Origin: Henricia sp. BOLD:AAB3569
Taxonomy: Eukaryota; Echinodermata; Asteroidea; Spinulosida; Echinasteridae
Assembly: GCA_037783545.1 (NCBI GenBank)
Contig: JBBELK010000303.1
Location: 310,001-374,000, forward strand
Length of the DNA: 64,000 bases
Direction: 5' to 3'
Shown here: in pieces, positions 1-9,700 of the stretch
Layout of the letters: each line of letters opens with the position of its first letter
How positions within the stretch are numbered: position 1 is the first letter of the stretch
Notes under the pieces: model-generated
Told to the model about the DNA's origin: nothing
The model's database searches: none
Seen by the model: the letters and a program-made list of their open reading frames with translations, nothing else
Position numbers and translations under genes: made by a program

Positions 1-245
1 TAATATGCACACAATTTGACCTTAACGCTGCACTGTGGTTATTATTCATCGCCATTATGACGTTATCGGGCAATCAACGCCGCTTTCATGCATGGATGAT
101 ATGATCCCGTACCAGTCCGCATATCTATATCTCCGTGTTGTACTTGTATTCTGTGAGTCAGAAACCAGTTAACTTGGCTTCTTCGATTCCTTTGAGTTCC
201 CCCTTGGCTTCACTATGGTTCTAGATGCTGCACCGAGGTCTATTT

Positions 246-466
246 TTAAAAGCAAATCCCTAATATTTTCTTTACACGAAGTACTGACGATTTCACAGTG
301 TGACGAACAGAACATCGTTGAGCTTGACCTTAGGAAAAAAATATAGAAATTAAAATAAATAAATAAAGTTACAATAAATAAATAAAAAACATGGATTTTG
401 AAACTCACCAAGTATGCAGAGTATGACGACAAGAAGATAAGTATTTCGTCTCTCGTTAGTGTCCAT
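246..466 (-). CDS. possible start of a small secreted protein (two exons, may be partial)
   Basis: Not recognised as a known family. On the minus strand an ATG at 466-464 opens a frame of 19 codons plus one base (466-409) with a hydrophobic run TYLLVVILCIL typical of a signal peptide, followed by a donor GTGAGT at 408. A T-rich tract ending in AG at 330-329 could be the acceptor. Joining G with GT gives GQAQRC, a plausible signal cleavage region, and the frame then runs to TAA at 248-246, for 46 residues. A donor-like GTAAAG at 275 would instead carry the gene on past the window start. The split-glycine phase-1 signal exon matches the layout of exon 1 in the mucin-like gene at 29.9 kb. The signal peptide and donor are seen; that it is a gene is inference. 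Confidence 0.3.
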
Positions 467-562
467 AGTTTAGCGCCTTTCTCACAGTTAACCTATTATA
501 TAAATATGTCGATGCGATGGCTACGAAAATAAAGCAAAGAGATTAAAAACAGAAACAACAGC

Positions 563-787
563 ATCACCTAACTAAAGAATAATGTTGACAAACTGCCTTT
601 TATAAATTTTAGCCAGATGCAGTAATACTTTAGAAAACCTTTTTTTTTGTGTATGAATGAATCGTTAAAAAACAGACGTTTTGTTTAAAACACTATCTTC
701 AGTTGGCAATATATCTCGTAAAAAATACCATTTTACACGGACAAAATCATGTGGTGTTTGTTACGATTGCTATCAACACATTTAGTC
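563..787 (-). repeat. T1 MITE fragment
   Basis: Minus-orientation copy of a dispersed repeat (called T1 here) recognised by its words AGTTGGCAAT, TGTGGTGTTTGTTAC and ATGCAGTAATACT. Better copies are at 52585-52902 (complete), 49905-50270 and 58765-59115. Confidence 0.6.
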
Positions 788-1542
788 TTTTTTTTTGTCT
801 TTCTTGCTGGTACTTTGTTGTACTGATCCTTTGTCTTAATCATCTAATCATATATTGTGTTATCCCTGCGTTCTTTGTTGTGTTAGACTTTTGTTGTGTT
901 AGACTTTTGTTGTGTTGGTCCATTAGGTTGGTTCATTGTTGTTTTAGTCATTTTGGGGGGAGTTAGTTACGTGCAGTGTTAGTATATTGTGTCAGTTCCT
1001 TGTTGTATTATACTTTTGTTGTTACCTGTGCTCTGTTATGTTGTATTTCGCAGTAGGTCTATTATCCTTAAATGTTGCGTTAGCCCTTTGTTTATAGTTA
1101 CTCTTTTGTTACTTGTTCCTGCTATATATTCTTTTTGTAATATGTTGTTATAAACAATAATGGCATTGCTGTGTCCTTTAATTGTGATCATCTTCGAATT
1201 GAAAGACATGATTTTAAGGGAAGTTACAGCAAAACAATCTACCTTTAATCCTGCTCAATTTAAGTATAAGTTGCATTGCTTTAGGGCGTGTAAGATTCAC
1301 GGTCACATTCTAAAAATGTTTAGTTTGATGGCTTGATATAACATGTCATCAGAAGAGCTATTTATGGCGTACATTTGTTAATATGAGAGTTATTAATGAC
1401 ACGGTAACCAAGATACCCAATTGGTCCAATTTTTTTTTTGGTGATATTTGAGCTCATTAACTTATCATCTTTTGACACGTCAAACAAGAACGCCGTAATC
1501 ACACCTTTACTGGGTGAACGAAGAGTTGGACTCGGCCTACTC
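788..1542. other. gene-free stretch, T/G-rich
   Basis: No gene or known element seen. The first 350 bases are rich in T and TTGTTGTG words. A 16-bp unit (TTGTTGTGTTAGACTT) repeats about 2.7 times near 875-920. The open frame across 703-966 is a by-product of this composition. Confidence 0.5.
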
Positions 1543-2052
1543 TAAAGCCTGGTATATACACTGGCACCTTTTCGGCCGACGCGACTCAACTCAACTCAAC
1601 TGGAGCGAACTAGGTGGTGAAAGTCGGTAAGTGTATACCACTTCACGACTCAAATTGGAGTCAGTCGCTTCTAGTCTGAAGTTGTCTGAACTATATAGTC
1701 TGAAGTTTTTTATCAGTGTTGAAAAACTAGGCCCGACATTCAGTTGAGTTGAGTTGAGTCGCGTCGTCATGTGCCAGTGTATACCGCCAGTCGGTGAGAG
1801 TTGGTGGGCCCGGCAGCCAATCAATGCGAGCACCCGGATCCCGTGACCAGTGGTGCAATCGGCAAAATGGCGACATCCGTGACCCTTTGTCAGACTCAGT
1901 TGCGGCAAGTCTTTGTTGTGTATACCCACCAGTCGGTTGTGGTTAGTGGGTCTAGCGACTCTCACCGACAGACACCAACTCTAGCCGACAAGTTGAGTTG
2001 AGTTGAGTCGCGTCGGCCGAAAAAGTGCCAGTGTACATGTATACCGGGCTTA
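1543..2052. mobile_element. inverted-repeat DNA element with TCAAC-rich termini
   Basis: The ends are inverted copies about 55 bases long. The left end runs AAGCCTGGTATA, CACTGGCACCTTTTCGGCC, GACGCGACTCAACTC, and the right end (about 1990-2052) is its reverse complement. A third partial copy of the terminus lies inside at about 1740-1775, so the element is either a composite or carries a subterminal repeat. No transposase frame is visible; it is non-autonomous. Confidence 0.7.
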
Positions 2053-2084
2053 AAACGCACCTGCCTGTGCTCAGAGCCTACAAA

Positions 2085-2240
2085 CTATATACGTGTGACG
2101 TAAGTTGCCAGGGTAATTGGGTCTAAACGTTCGCTGGAAATGTCAAACGTCCATTGTTGAAGCGGAGGGAAACAGCCCAGTGATTTTTAGTGTAGATCCA
2201 GTAACCTTGACAACTTAACGTTTTCACTATAGTGCTCTAC
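2085..2240 (-). repeat. diverged H-family MITE
   Basis: Degenerate copy of the roughly 166-bp palindromic MITE seen intact at 38993-39158 and 40481-40647. Shared words are GTGACGT, GGGTCTAAACGTTCGCTGG and GAGGGAAACAG. Confidence 0.55.
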
Positions 2241-2307
2241 TTCGCAAGGATGAACAAAGTGCAATGTATAGTTCTGGCGGTTTGTCCAAGTTATGCGCTT
2301 TCAAACA

Positions 2308-2393
2308 AGACACTGGGCCGCTGGGCTGTGTAACGCACGTAAAAAAACACATTGGCGGCTGGCTGCCAATGGCGCCACCCACTACCAAAAAGT
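2308..2393 (+). repeat. S1 SINE 3' fragment
   Basis: Contains the S1 body/tail words GTAACGCACGTAAA and GGCTGCCAATGGCGCCACCC, the latter shared with the inverted copy at 2880-3115. Confidence 0.5.
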
Positions 2394-2879
2394 GTATCTC
2401 GAGGTAATGAATTGTAAGTTCCATGCAATAGATCCTTTGCACCGGCGGCCATGACAGGGGCAGGTTTTTATATTTAAATGATGTGACAGTAGATCCACAC
2501 GGTGACAAAGGGACTGCCCTCTGTCATGGCCGCCCGTTCAAAGGCTCTATTCACAATTACATTGCCTTGCCACAAAAGCGATACAATAGGAAAATTTAAG
2601 ACGATTTGTCGATGTAACGCAAATTGCAGCGTGAGACGAATTATGACGCACAAACAAATACGGGATCAGATTTTTGTGCTACATGTAATTTGAAATTAAC
2701 AAGACATTCAATCTAAATTCTAGGATGGTTTTACATTGAGTTGGGAAATGCCTGTTGTAGTCCGTCTGTCTGGACACTAAGGTCAGGTAGTTTTTCTTTA
2801 TTTATTGGGTTTAATGAACTTCAATTCGCAGCTCGTAGGCTGAATTGCATGAAGCTTGTTACATGTTCCATCTAAACAT

Positions 2880-3115
2880 CGACGTACATAGGTGGGTGGC
2901 GCCATTGGCAGCCGACGGCCAGAGACGCCGGGTAATCCCCTTGCGTTACGCAACACACTGTACCATCGGCCTTACATTTCCTTCGAGGGATGGAAAACAT
3001 GTGGTTAAGTGCGTTTCCCAAGGGCACAGGTACCACGACCGGGTATCGAACCCGCAACACCAAGTTCTCACCGCTATTGCGAGTCATCGACCTAAACTAC
3101 TTGGCCAGGGCACCC
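2880..3115 (-). repeat. S1 tRNA-derived SINE
   Basis: Read on the minus strand it starts with a tRNA-like head: box-A-like GGCCAAGTAGTTTAGGTCG and box-B-like GGGTTCGATACCCGG. The body follows with GTAAGGCCGATGGTACAGTG and GTAACGCAAGG. Related pieces lie at 2308-2393, 4681-4734, 13779-14035, 60500-60660 and 61215-61385. The head resembles a class-II tRNA (Leu/Ser type) promoter; the source tRNA is not certain. Confidence 0.75.
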
Positions 3116-3419
3116 AACTTGGCTTTAGTTTTAACATAATAAAGCACCGAGGTGTATTGTTGTGTAATATTTCAAATGAAATACATGTTGATTGCTGTTG
3201 ATTGTGACAGAATTTATTCCGTTTTGTACTTTGAATCGTGTTTTATTAGCTTTCTTGAATCCCATCGTTTGCCTGAAATTGTCAGAGCAACAAATAGAGT
3301 GATTGAAAATAGTTAATTGAGTTGAACAAAATTGAAACGTATCTGCGACTTCTGCGAGTGTAAGTTTTTTGTTTCGTCAGGGGATTTAAAAGCTAAAAAT
3401 ATTCGGCGTGCTTAAAACC

Positions 3420-4130
3420 TGTTTGTACCATTTGCAATGACCCAAACCTTTACTTCATGAGTTGACAAGGGAAACAAATTACTCAAGGTGTTGGTAGCGA
3501 TAGTAACAACACCATATGGATTTATTCGTGTGTAATAAAACAAGTAGGAAATTAAAAACTGAATGTGTTTTTTTAGCATTCACAAAACATGAAACCTCTA
3601 ATGTATTTAAAGGTTTTCTGAAACGTCCACGCATCTACACAACTGAAAGTTGTGCAGGCTAGTTTACCAACGTCCGTCTTTAGATGTCACAAATTCCCAG
3701 AGTTACAATTGCAACTGATACAATGGGCTTTCAACCTATTTAAAGCCTCAGTACATCATTTGCAGTTAGCCAAAATGTTGCGAGTTTAAAAGAAAAACGT
3801 GACTATAAAAGACGGTGCTGATGGCATTGCAATGGTCACAAACACCACATGATTTCCCGGTTTAAAATGGCACCTTTGTGGAAGAAAATGCAATCTGAAG
3901 GTGCTTTTTTTATTAAATCGTTCGCAAATGATGTTTTTACCATTCAGTCAACAAAAAAACTGCAAGACAGTTTATCAACACCATTATTTAGTTATGTATA
4001 ATGCTGTTGTTCCTGTTTCAAAGTTAGTGATGTGTCTTTAAACTGCTAGAAAGTGTTACCTTTCAGAAAATGTCAAAATGTTGTGACTAGATTTAACATG
4101 ATAATCTGTTACTTTAAATGGTATAAAACA
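3420..4130 (+). repeat. T1 MITE copies (one partial, one longer)
   Basis: 3420-3520 is a short partial copy (CATTTGCAATGACCCAAACC, TCATGAGTTGACAAG). About 3740-4130 is a longer copy starting AAGCCTCAGTACATCATTTG and running through CAATGGTCACAAACACCACA and TTTATCAACACCATTATT. Confidence 0.6.
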
Positions 4131-4680
4131 AAACGTGCACTTACCTCGTCTGTACAGTGAGGGTGACCTATTAACATGCAGTGAGGTTCTGGGTTTCTAG
4201 TTTGAGTTACGCTGTGTACCACAAAACTGACAAAAATATTTTGCGGTGAATGCTTGTAAATGTATCAACCATTGTTTTGTGTTGGTGTTGTGGCAAAACA
4301 CTATTGCTAGGGTTACAGTCAGCGTTTTGGCTAAGTTCTTGATGACGTAACATTGATGACGTTGTTGATTGGTCGAACGAACAATACGCCTAAACGAGTG
4401 ACTTTATGATACAGTATAGGTCCTATTTTTAACTAAAACAAACAACTTGAAAACGTAATTCAAATAAGCCGAGTGAACTTCGAAATTTGACACCGGAAAG
4501 TTTGCGTTTTACTTTATTCTCGGGGTTGATAATGAAAAGAGCTGTTTAAAGATAACTTCATATACGTTGTGTATTTCACCCTGGAAAATACATTTTAATT
4601 AATAAAATTAGTTTTATTTAACATTGATATTAAACATTCCAATTTCCTCTTGTCGAAATTGCTGGGTTTAAATGTAATGT
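4131..4680. other. gene-free stretch
   Basis: No coding signal, repeat structure or RNA gene recognised. Confidence 0.5.
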
Positions 4681-4734
4681 GGGGTACCGTGGCCGAGTGG
4701 TTTGGGTCGTTGACTCGTAACACTCGGGTGAAAT
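4681..4734 (+). repeat. S1 SINE head fragment
   Basis: GGTACCGTGGCCGAGTGGTT with GTCGTTGACTCGTAA matches the tRNA-like head of S1. No intact B box follows, so it is a truncated SINE and not a tRNA gene. Confidence 0.45.
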
Positions 4735-5098
4735 ATTGGTATTTCCGTGTCGATATATTAGTGGCTGCTAGCAGAAAGCTTTGGGAGACCTTTTCAAAAG
4801 TTTAAGCCTACACGAACGTGTTATTTGTTTAACCATGCACGCACGGCTTCATCCATGGTGCACGTATACGTAGGCCGTGCGTAGTGCTAAGTGTATACAA
4901 AATCATACTGGCTACGTACGGCCTTCGTTTACCCACCCCTCCCCAGGCTGTCCCACCTAAGACTAAGGTTTTGTCACTTTTCGTGTGATAAATTCCCCAC
5001 CTCTGGGGCAAAATTTGGGCGACAAAATATTCACCCATATGGGGGCAAAACATGATCTGCACGTTTTGTTCCGAGGTGCGCTGAAAATTTGATTTATA
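4735..5098 (+). repeat. repeat V, left part (interrupted)
   Basis: This stretch, continued at 6047-6105, is an inverted copy of 13085-13600. Shared words include GTAGGCCGTGCGTAG, GACAAAATATTCACCCATATG with a diverged partner, GCAAAACATGATCTGCACG and GTGCGCTGAAAATTTGATTT. The copy at 13 kb lacks the 948-bp insert found here, which dates the foldback as a later arrival. Confidence 0.7.
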
Positions 5099-6046
5099 CC
5101 TAAGTCACAATTAAAGCGGAGGCCGGGCGGCGTGTGCGATTTATAGGCATCGGCCAGCGTGTAGAGGTCGGCGAAAGATCGCGCGATTGGGCGGTCACAG
5201 TCACAATTAAAAGTGCCCCGCACGCTGCCATGACGGAATGGGGTCGATTTCTTGGCCCGTTTATCGGCTGGTGTCCGGCAGGCACTTGTCCGATGTCCTG
5301 CCGATGTCACTGCGATACCCCAGCCGATATCTGGCCGATTAAGTCGGCCGGACGCCGGGCAGGGCCCGGCCGGCGTCTGAGCGGCGTCTGGGTGGCGCCA
5401 AACTACTCGCAAACCCATCGCAAGCTAATTGTGACTGGGGTATTATATGACTATGCGTCGTGTACAAATCCTCTCCTATAAGGGATTATACCCCAGTCAC
5501 AATTAGCTTGCGATGGGTTTGCGAGTATGTTTGCGACGGATTTCAGGGCATTTTCGGCCGGGGCACCACGGGACTCCTTGCGGCTCCATCGAGTTACTTT
5601 TAACTCGGACATAAAACCTGGTGCGGCGTTTCGCATCGCAAACCGATCGCCAATAAATCGGTCGATGCCTGGCCGATGTCTGGCAGGGCATCGCACACAT
5701 CGGGCGGGCGCCGGCCCAATTTTTGACAACCCAGACAATCCACATATCGGCCAGGCGCCGCCCAGGCGCCGCCAAGACGCCGGCCGGGCCGGAAATCGGC
5801 CAGACATCGGCCGGGGTATCGCAGTGACATAGGCAGGACATCGGCAGGACATCAGACGAGTTCCTGCCGGACACCGGCCGATAAACTGGCAAATAATTCG
5901 ACCCCATTCCGTCATGGCAGCTTGCGGGGCACGTTTAATTGTGACTGTGACCGCCCCATCGCGCGATCTTTCGCCGACCTCTACACGCCGTCCGATGCCT
6001 ATAAATCGCACACGCCGCCCGGCCTCCGCTTTAATTGTGACTTAGG
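5099..6046. mobile_element. 948-bp GC-rich foldback element inserted at TA
   Basis: The two halves are inverted copies. The termini read CCTAAGTCACAATTAAAGCG and its complement, flanked by TA at 5097-5098 and 6047-6048. The arms share more than 300 bases (for example GATCGCGCGATTGGGCGGTC with GACCGCCCCATCGCGCGATC). The right arm carries roughly 190 extra bases (about 5530-5720) absent from the left. The centre is near 5450-5500. The word GTCACAATTA recurs in each arm at terminal, subterminal and central sites. Open frames here are mirror images of each other and are not genes. A TA target is compatible with Tc1/mariner-type mobilisation, which is inference. Confidence 0.8.
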
Positions 6047-6105
6047 TAATAGGTGGATGGAGCAGCGCGGGGGAGGGGTGGGCCAAACAATTGATAGCAA
6101 GAATT
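6047..6105 (+). repeat. repeat V, right part after the foldback insertion
   Basis: TAGGTGGATGGAGCAGCGCG and GGGAGGGGTGGGCC continue repeat V and match the reverse complement of 13118-13150. Confidence 0.65.
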
Positions 6106-6347
6106 CGGTTCACTGTTCGCCACTTATTCTCCTTATAATAATTTAATAACCACCAAAACGTGTTAAAATTTTGGAGTAAAAAACATATGATTTATCAATT
6201 TCCTTGAAAATACTGTCAGAACGTTGGTTAAAATTGTTAACCAACTTGGTTAAAATTTTAACTTACACAATATAAACATGATGACCGTAGAAAACTTCCT
6301 TTGAAATAGTTTTGTCTGAAGTGCTATAGTCTTTGAGAAATGAGTAA

Positions 6348-6560
6348 AACAATTAGTTTTCGCCCCAAAACCATTTCGCCCAAGTGCCATTTCGCCCCAA
6401 ACCACTTCGCCCGAGTGCCATTTTGCCCCAAATTACTTCGTCCAAACACTACATCGCCCAAATGCCACTTCGCCCCAAAACCACTTCGTGCACAGGCCGT
6501 GGTTCAGGCGAAACAGGCGAAATGGTTTAGGGCGAAGTGGTTTTGGGGCGAAATGACTGG
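6348..6560. repeat. TTCGCCC word array with an inverted half
   Basis: The word ATTTCGCCCCAAA (variants CACTTCGCCC, CATTTTGCCCC, CTTCGTCC) repeats about eight times at irregular spacing to about 6490. Its complement (GGCGAAATGG, GGGCGAAGTGG, GGGGCGAAAT) then fills 6505-6560. The array can therefore fold on itself. The open frame at 6340-6642 is a by-product. Confidence 0.7.
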
Positions 6561-6670
6561 AAACCCTTTTTTGACTGTTTTCTTAAAAGTTAGACGAAGT
6601 ACGGAGCTGGTTTTTGCTCAGGTTGGTTTTACTCATGCATAGGTATCTTCAATCACACAGGGGGATAAAA

Positions 6671-6696
6671 CTATTTACCAATCATGTATACTATCT
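6671..6696. repeat. right end of a T2 MITE at TTAA
   Basis: CTATTTACCAATCATGTATA then CTATCT, followed by TTAA at 6697-6700, matches the T2 terminus seen at 38137 and 48309. The rest of the element is not recognisable. Confidence 0.45.
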
Positions 6697-6751
6697 TTAA
6701 ATGCTGTTCACAGCAATTGGGCAATATTTTACCAACAGTTGGTTAAAGAGC

Positions 6752-9700
6752 TAGATAATAATAATAATATAATAATAAAGGGGTCTTATATAGCGCACAA
6801 ATCTACCAAAAAGGTACTCACGGCGCTTTACAATATTACAGCAAAATTAAACAATTACAGTTAAAACTTGGAAACGCATACACGCGTATATACGAACTAC
6901 ACATATTCAGCATAAGCAATCTTGAACAAATGTGTTTTAAGCTGAGTTTTAAAAACATCTAAACTACGAGCATTTCTCACCACGGGTGGGAGTTTGTTCC
7001 AGAGATTTGGTGCACAATATTGAAAGGCTCGATCTCCAAGGGTGACCTTACTACGACAAGAAGGGTAATTTAGAAGAGTGCCAGTGCTATTCCTCAAGCT
7101 ATAGCGATGATTTGCTTTAACAGAGATAAGCTCAACCAGATATTTCGGGGCCAGGCCATGCAATATCTTGTACACTAAGAGCAAAATCTTAAAGTGGATT
7201 CGAGATCTTACTGGAAGCCAATGCAGATCATGTAAATATGGAGTAATGTGACAGAATTTATAGGCATTGCAAACCAACCGTGCACAGGCATTTTGTACTC
7301 GTTGAAGTTGATTAATGTTAGTTTCAGGCAAACCATAAAACAGACTGTTACAATAATCCAGTCTGCTAGAAATGAACGCATGTATTAGTATTTCAGTACT
7401 ACCTTTAGTCAAATATTTTCTAATTTGCCTAACATTATGCAAAAAATAAAACATAATACCACAAACTCTAGAAATGTGTGTTTTCATCGTCAAACAAGTG
7501 TCAAACCAAACCCCAAGATTACGGGCAGATGCAACTGATGGAACCAACATTTTTCCAACATGAACCCCGTCTAAATTTACTTTGGCCAATTGCTGACGTG
7601 TTCCAATTACCATAAATTCAGTTTTATTTTCATTTAAAAACAATCCATTTGTAAACAACCAATGTCTGACGTCATGTATGCAGGCCTCCATAGCCAAAAT
7701 GGCCGACTCCTGACCCCCCACCTTATCAGGAGAAAATGATAAATACAATTGAGTGTCATCTGCATAGCAATGAATCTGGGGATGATGAGTCCGAACTATA
7801 TCGAAAAATGGACTACTATACAAAATAAAAAGCAAGGGACCAAGACAAGACCCCTGCGGGACACCCCAATCAAGATTAAAATCACGAGACAATTTACCAT
7901 TAATTAAAACTCTCTGAGTTATGCCTTCCAAATATGATGAAAACCAATTAAGAGCAGTACCCGTAACACCAAATTTCTTTTGAAGTACAGATAACAAAAT
8001 TTCATGATCTAATGTATCGAATGCAGCGGATAAATCGAGTAAAACCAAAAGTGATACTTGTTGACTATTCATGGCAACTAACAAATCATTTTTGACCCTC
8101 AACAAAGCGGTTTCGGTGCTATGAAATGCCCGATAAGCCGACTGCATAGTAGGATACAAATTATTGAGATTCAAATACGAATGCAATTCTGACACTACAG
8201 CTCTCTCCAGTAACTTGGAAATGAACCGCAAGTTACTGACTGGTCGAAAATTCTTCAAACAAGGATCGAGGCCAGGTTTCTTTAAAATAGGAATAACTAC
8301 TGCAGACTTCCAAATATCAGGAAAATGACCCGTAGTTAATGAACAATTAACCAACCTAGTTATGAATGGTACTAAAACATCAAGACAATCAGTTAACAGT
8401 TTAGTAGGAATTGGATCTAAAATACATGTCTTTTTTTTCGAGCCAATAATCAATTTACGGATATTCTCCTCAGACAGTGTGCTAAAATCGGAAAACGTTG
8501 CAGACCCAGATGTCGGAATAAATGAACGGGATGAAGATGGCGAACACTCCAGCCCAGCCAACTTCAACCGGATATCAGAAATTTTTTGTTGAAAATAATT
8601 TCCCATCGTATTAGCCAATTTTACATCATCATTATGTGGTGGCAATACAGACATCTTATTTTGAAAAAGTGAAGTGGCAGCTTTGACAAAATGTTTAGGA
8701 TTTCTACTGTGGTCATTTAAAAATCCTGTGTAATATTCAGTACGAGCCTTGCAGATTAAGGTAGAGACAACATTTCTTTTTAATTTAAACAAATTTAAAT
8801 CATCCCGAGATGCAGTACGACGCCATATTCTTTCAGCCTTTCGTCTCTCCTGCTTTGCTTTTTTGATGTCATCATTGAACCAAGGTACACGTGGTTGAAC
8901 AGAGACCCTTTTTATTTGAATCGGAGCGTGCTGATCAATAATATCACACAAAATGTTATCATAAAGCTTGGCTTGCTCATTAAAATCATTTATGTCAAGA
9001 CCTACAGCAGCATCTATATCATTGTCAGTAGCGCCAAGTACCGAATCTGAAATGGATTTCCTAAATGCATCCAGATCAATGGCACTGATTTTCCTGTAGG
9101 TGGTTTCTTTAACCGACCAGACAGGTCTACCAAGATCAAAGTAACACATAATCGAAAAATGATCAGAAAATAAAGAATCTGAAACCGGAATGTCTTTAAT
9201 AATCGAATCAGACTGACGACTGATTATTAAATCGAGTGTATGCCCATGTACATGAGTGGGAATGTTAACATGCTGTGTCAAGCCCATAGATTCAAGAAGT
9301 TCACAAAATTGTACACACTCTGGTTTTTGAGAAACATCAATATGCAAGTTAAAATCACCGACAATCACAAGCGGTTCTCTACATAAAACTACAGTTTCTA
9401 AAAATTGAGCAAACTCTCTTAAAAAACCGGCCACAGTAGTATGAGCATTAGGTGGTCTGTAAATAATAACTAATCGTAAGGAATACAGATCAGATTTAAT
9501 TAGCCAGTCCGAAAATTCAAAAGTTTCACATTCACTGGCTGCAATCTTTTTCGCCTCCAAACTGTCCCGAAGCACAAGAGCTGTGCCTCCTCCAGTCCGA
9601 CTTGTTCTTGGGTGATCCAATAACTTGTATCCTGGAGGAGTCGCCTCAATTCTGTGGGCGTCATCCACAGTCTTAAACCACGTTTCAGTTATTGCGAACA

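Noticed and set aside
169..432. 87-codon minus-strand frame
   Set aside because: It reads through a probable intron (GTGAGT donor at 408, T-rich tract and AG at 329). The spliced model is preferred.
703..966. 87-codon frame rich in Phe, Val, Leu and Cys that looks membrane-like
   Set aside because: It comes from TTGTTGTG/TTTGTT low-complexity sequence.
4681..4734. tRNA-Leu/Ser gene
   Set aside because: Box A is good but there is no B box or cloverleaf; it matches the S1 SINE head.
4829..6146. Several open frames of 60-186 codons around 5-6 kb
   Set aside because: They are mirror images across the GC-rich foldback, have no domains, and exist because stops are rare in this composition.
8362..8592. 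Plus-strand frames inside 6.9-10.8 kb
   Set aside because: Antisense shadows of the retrotransposon ORF.
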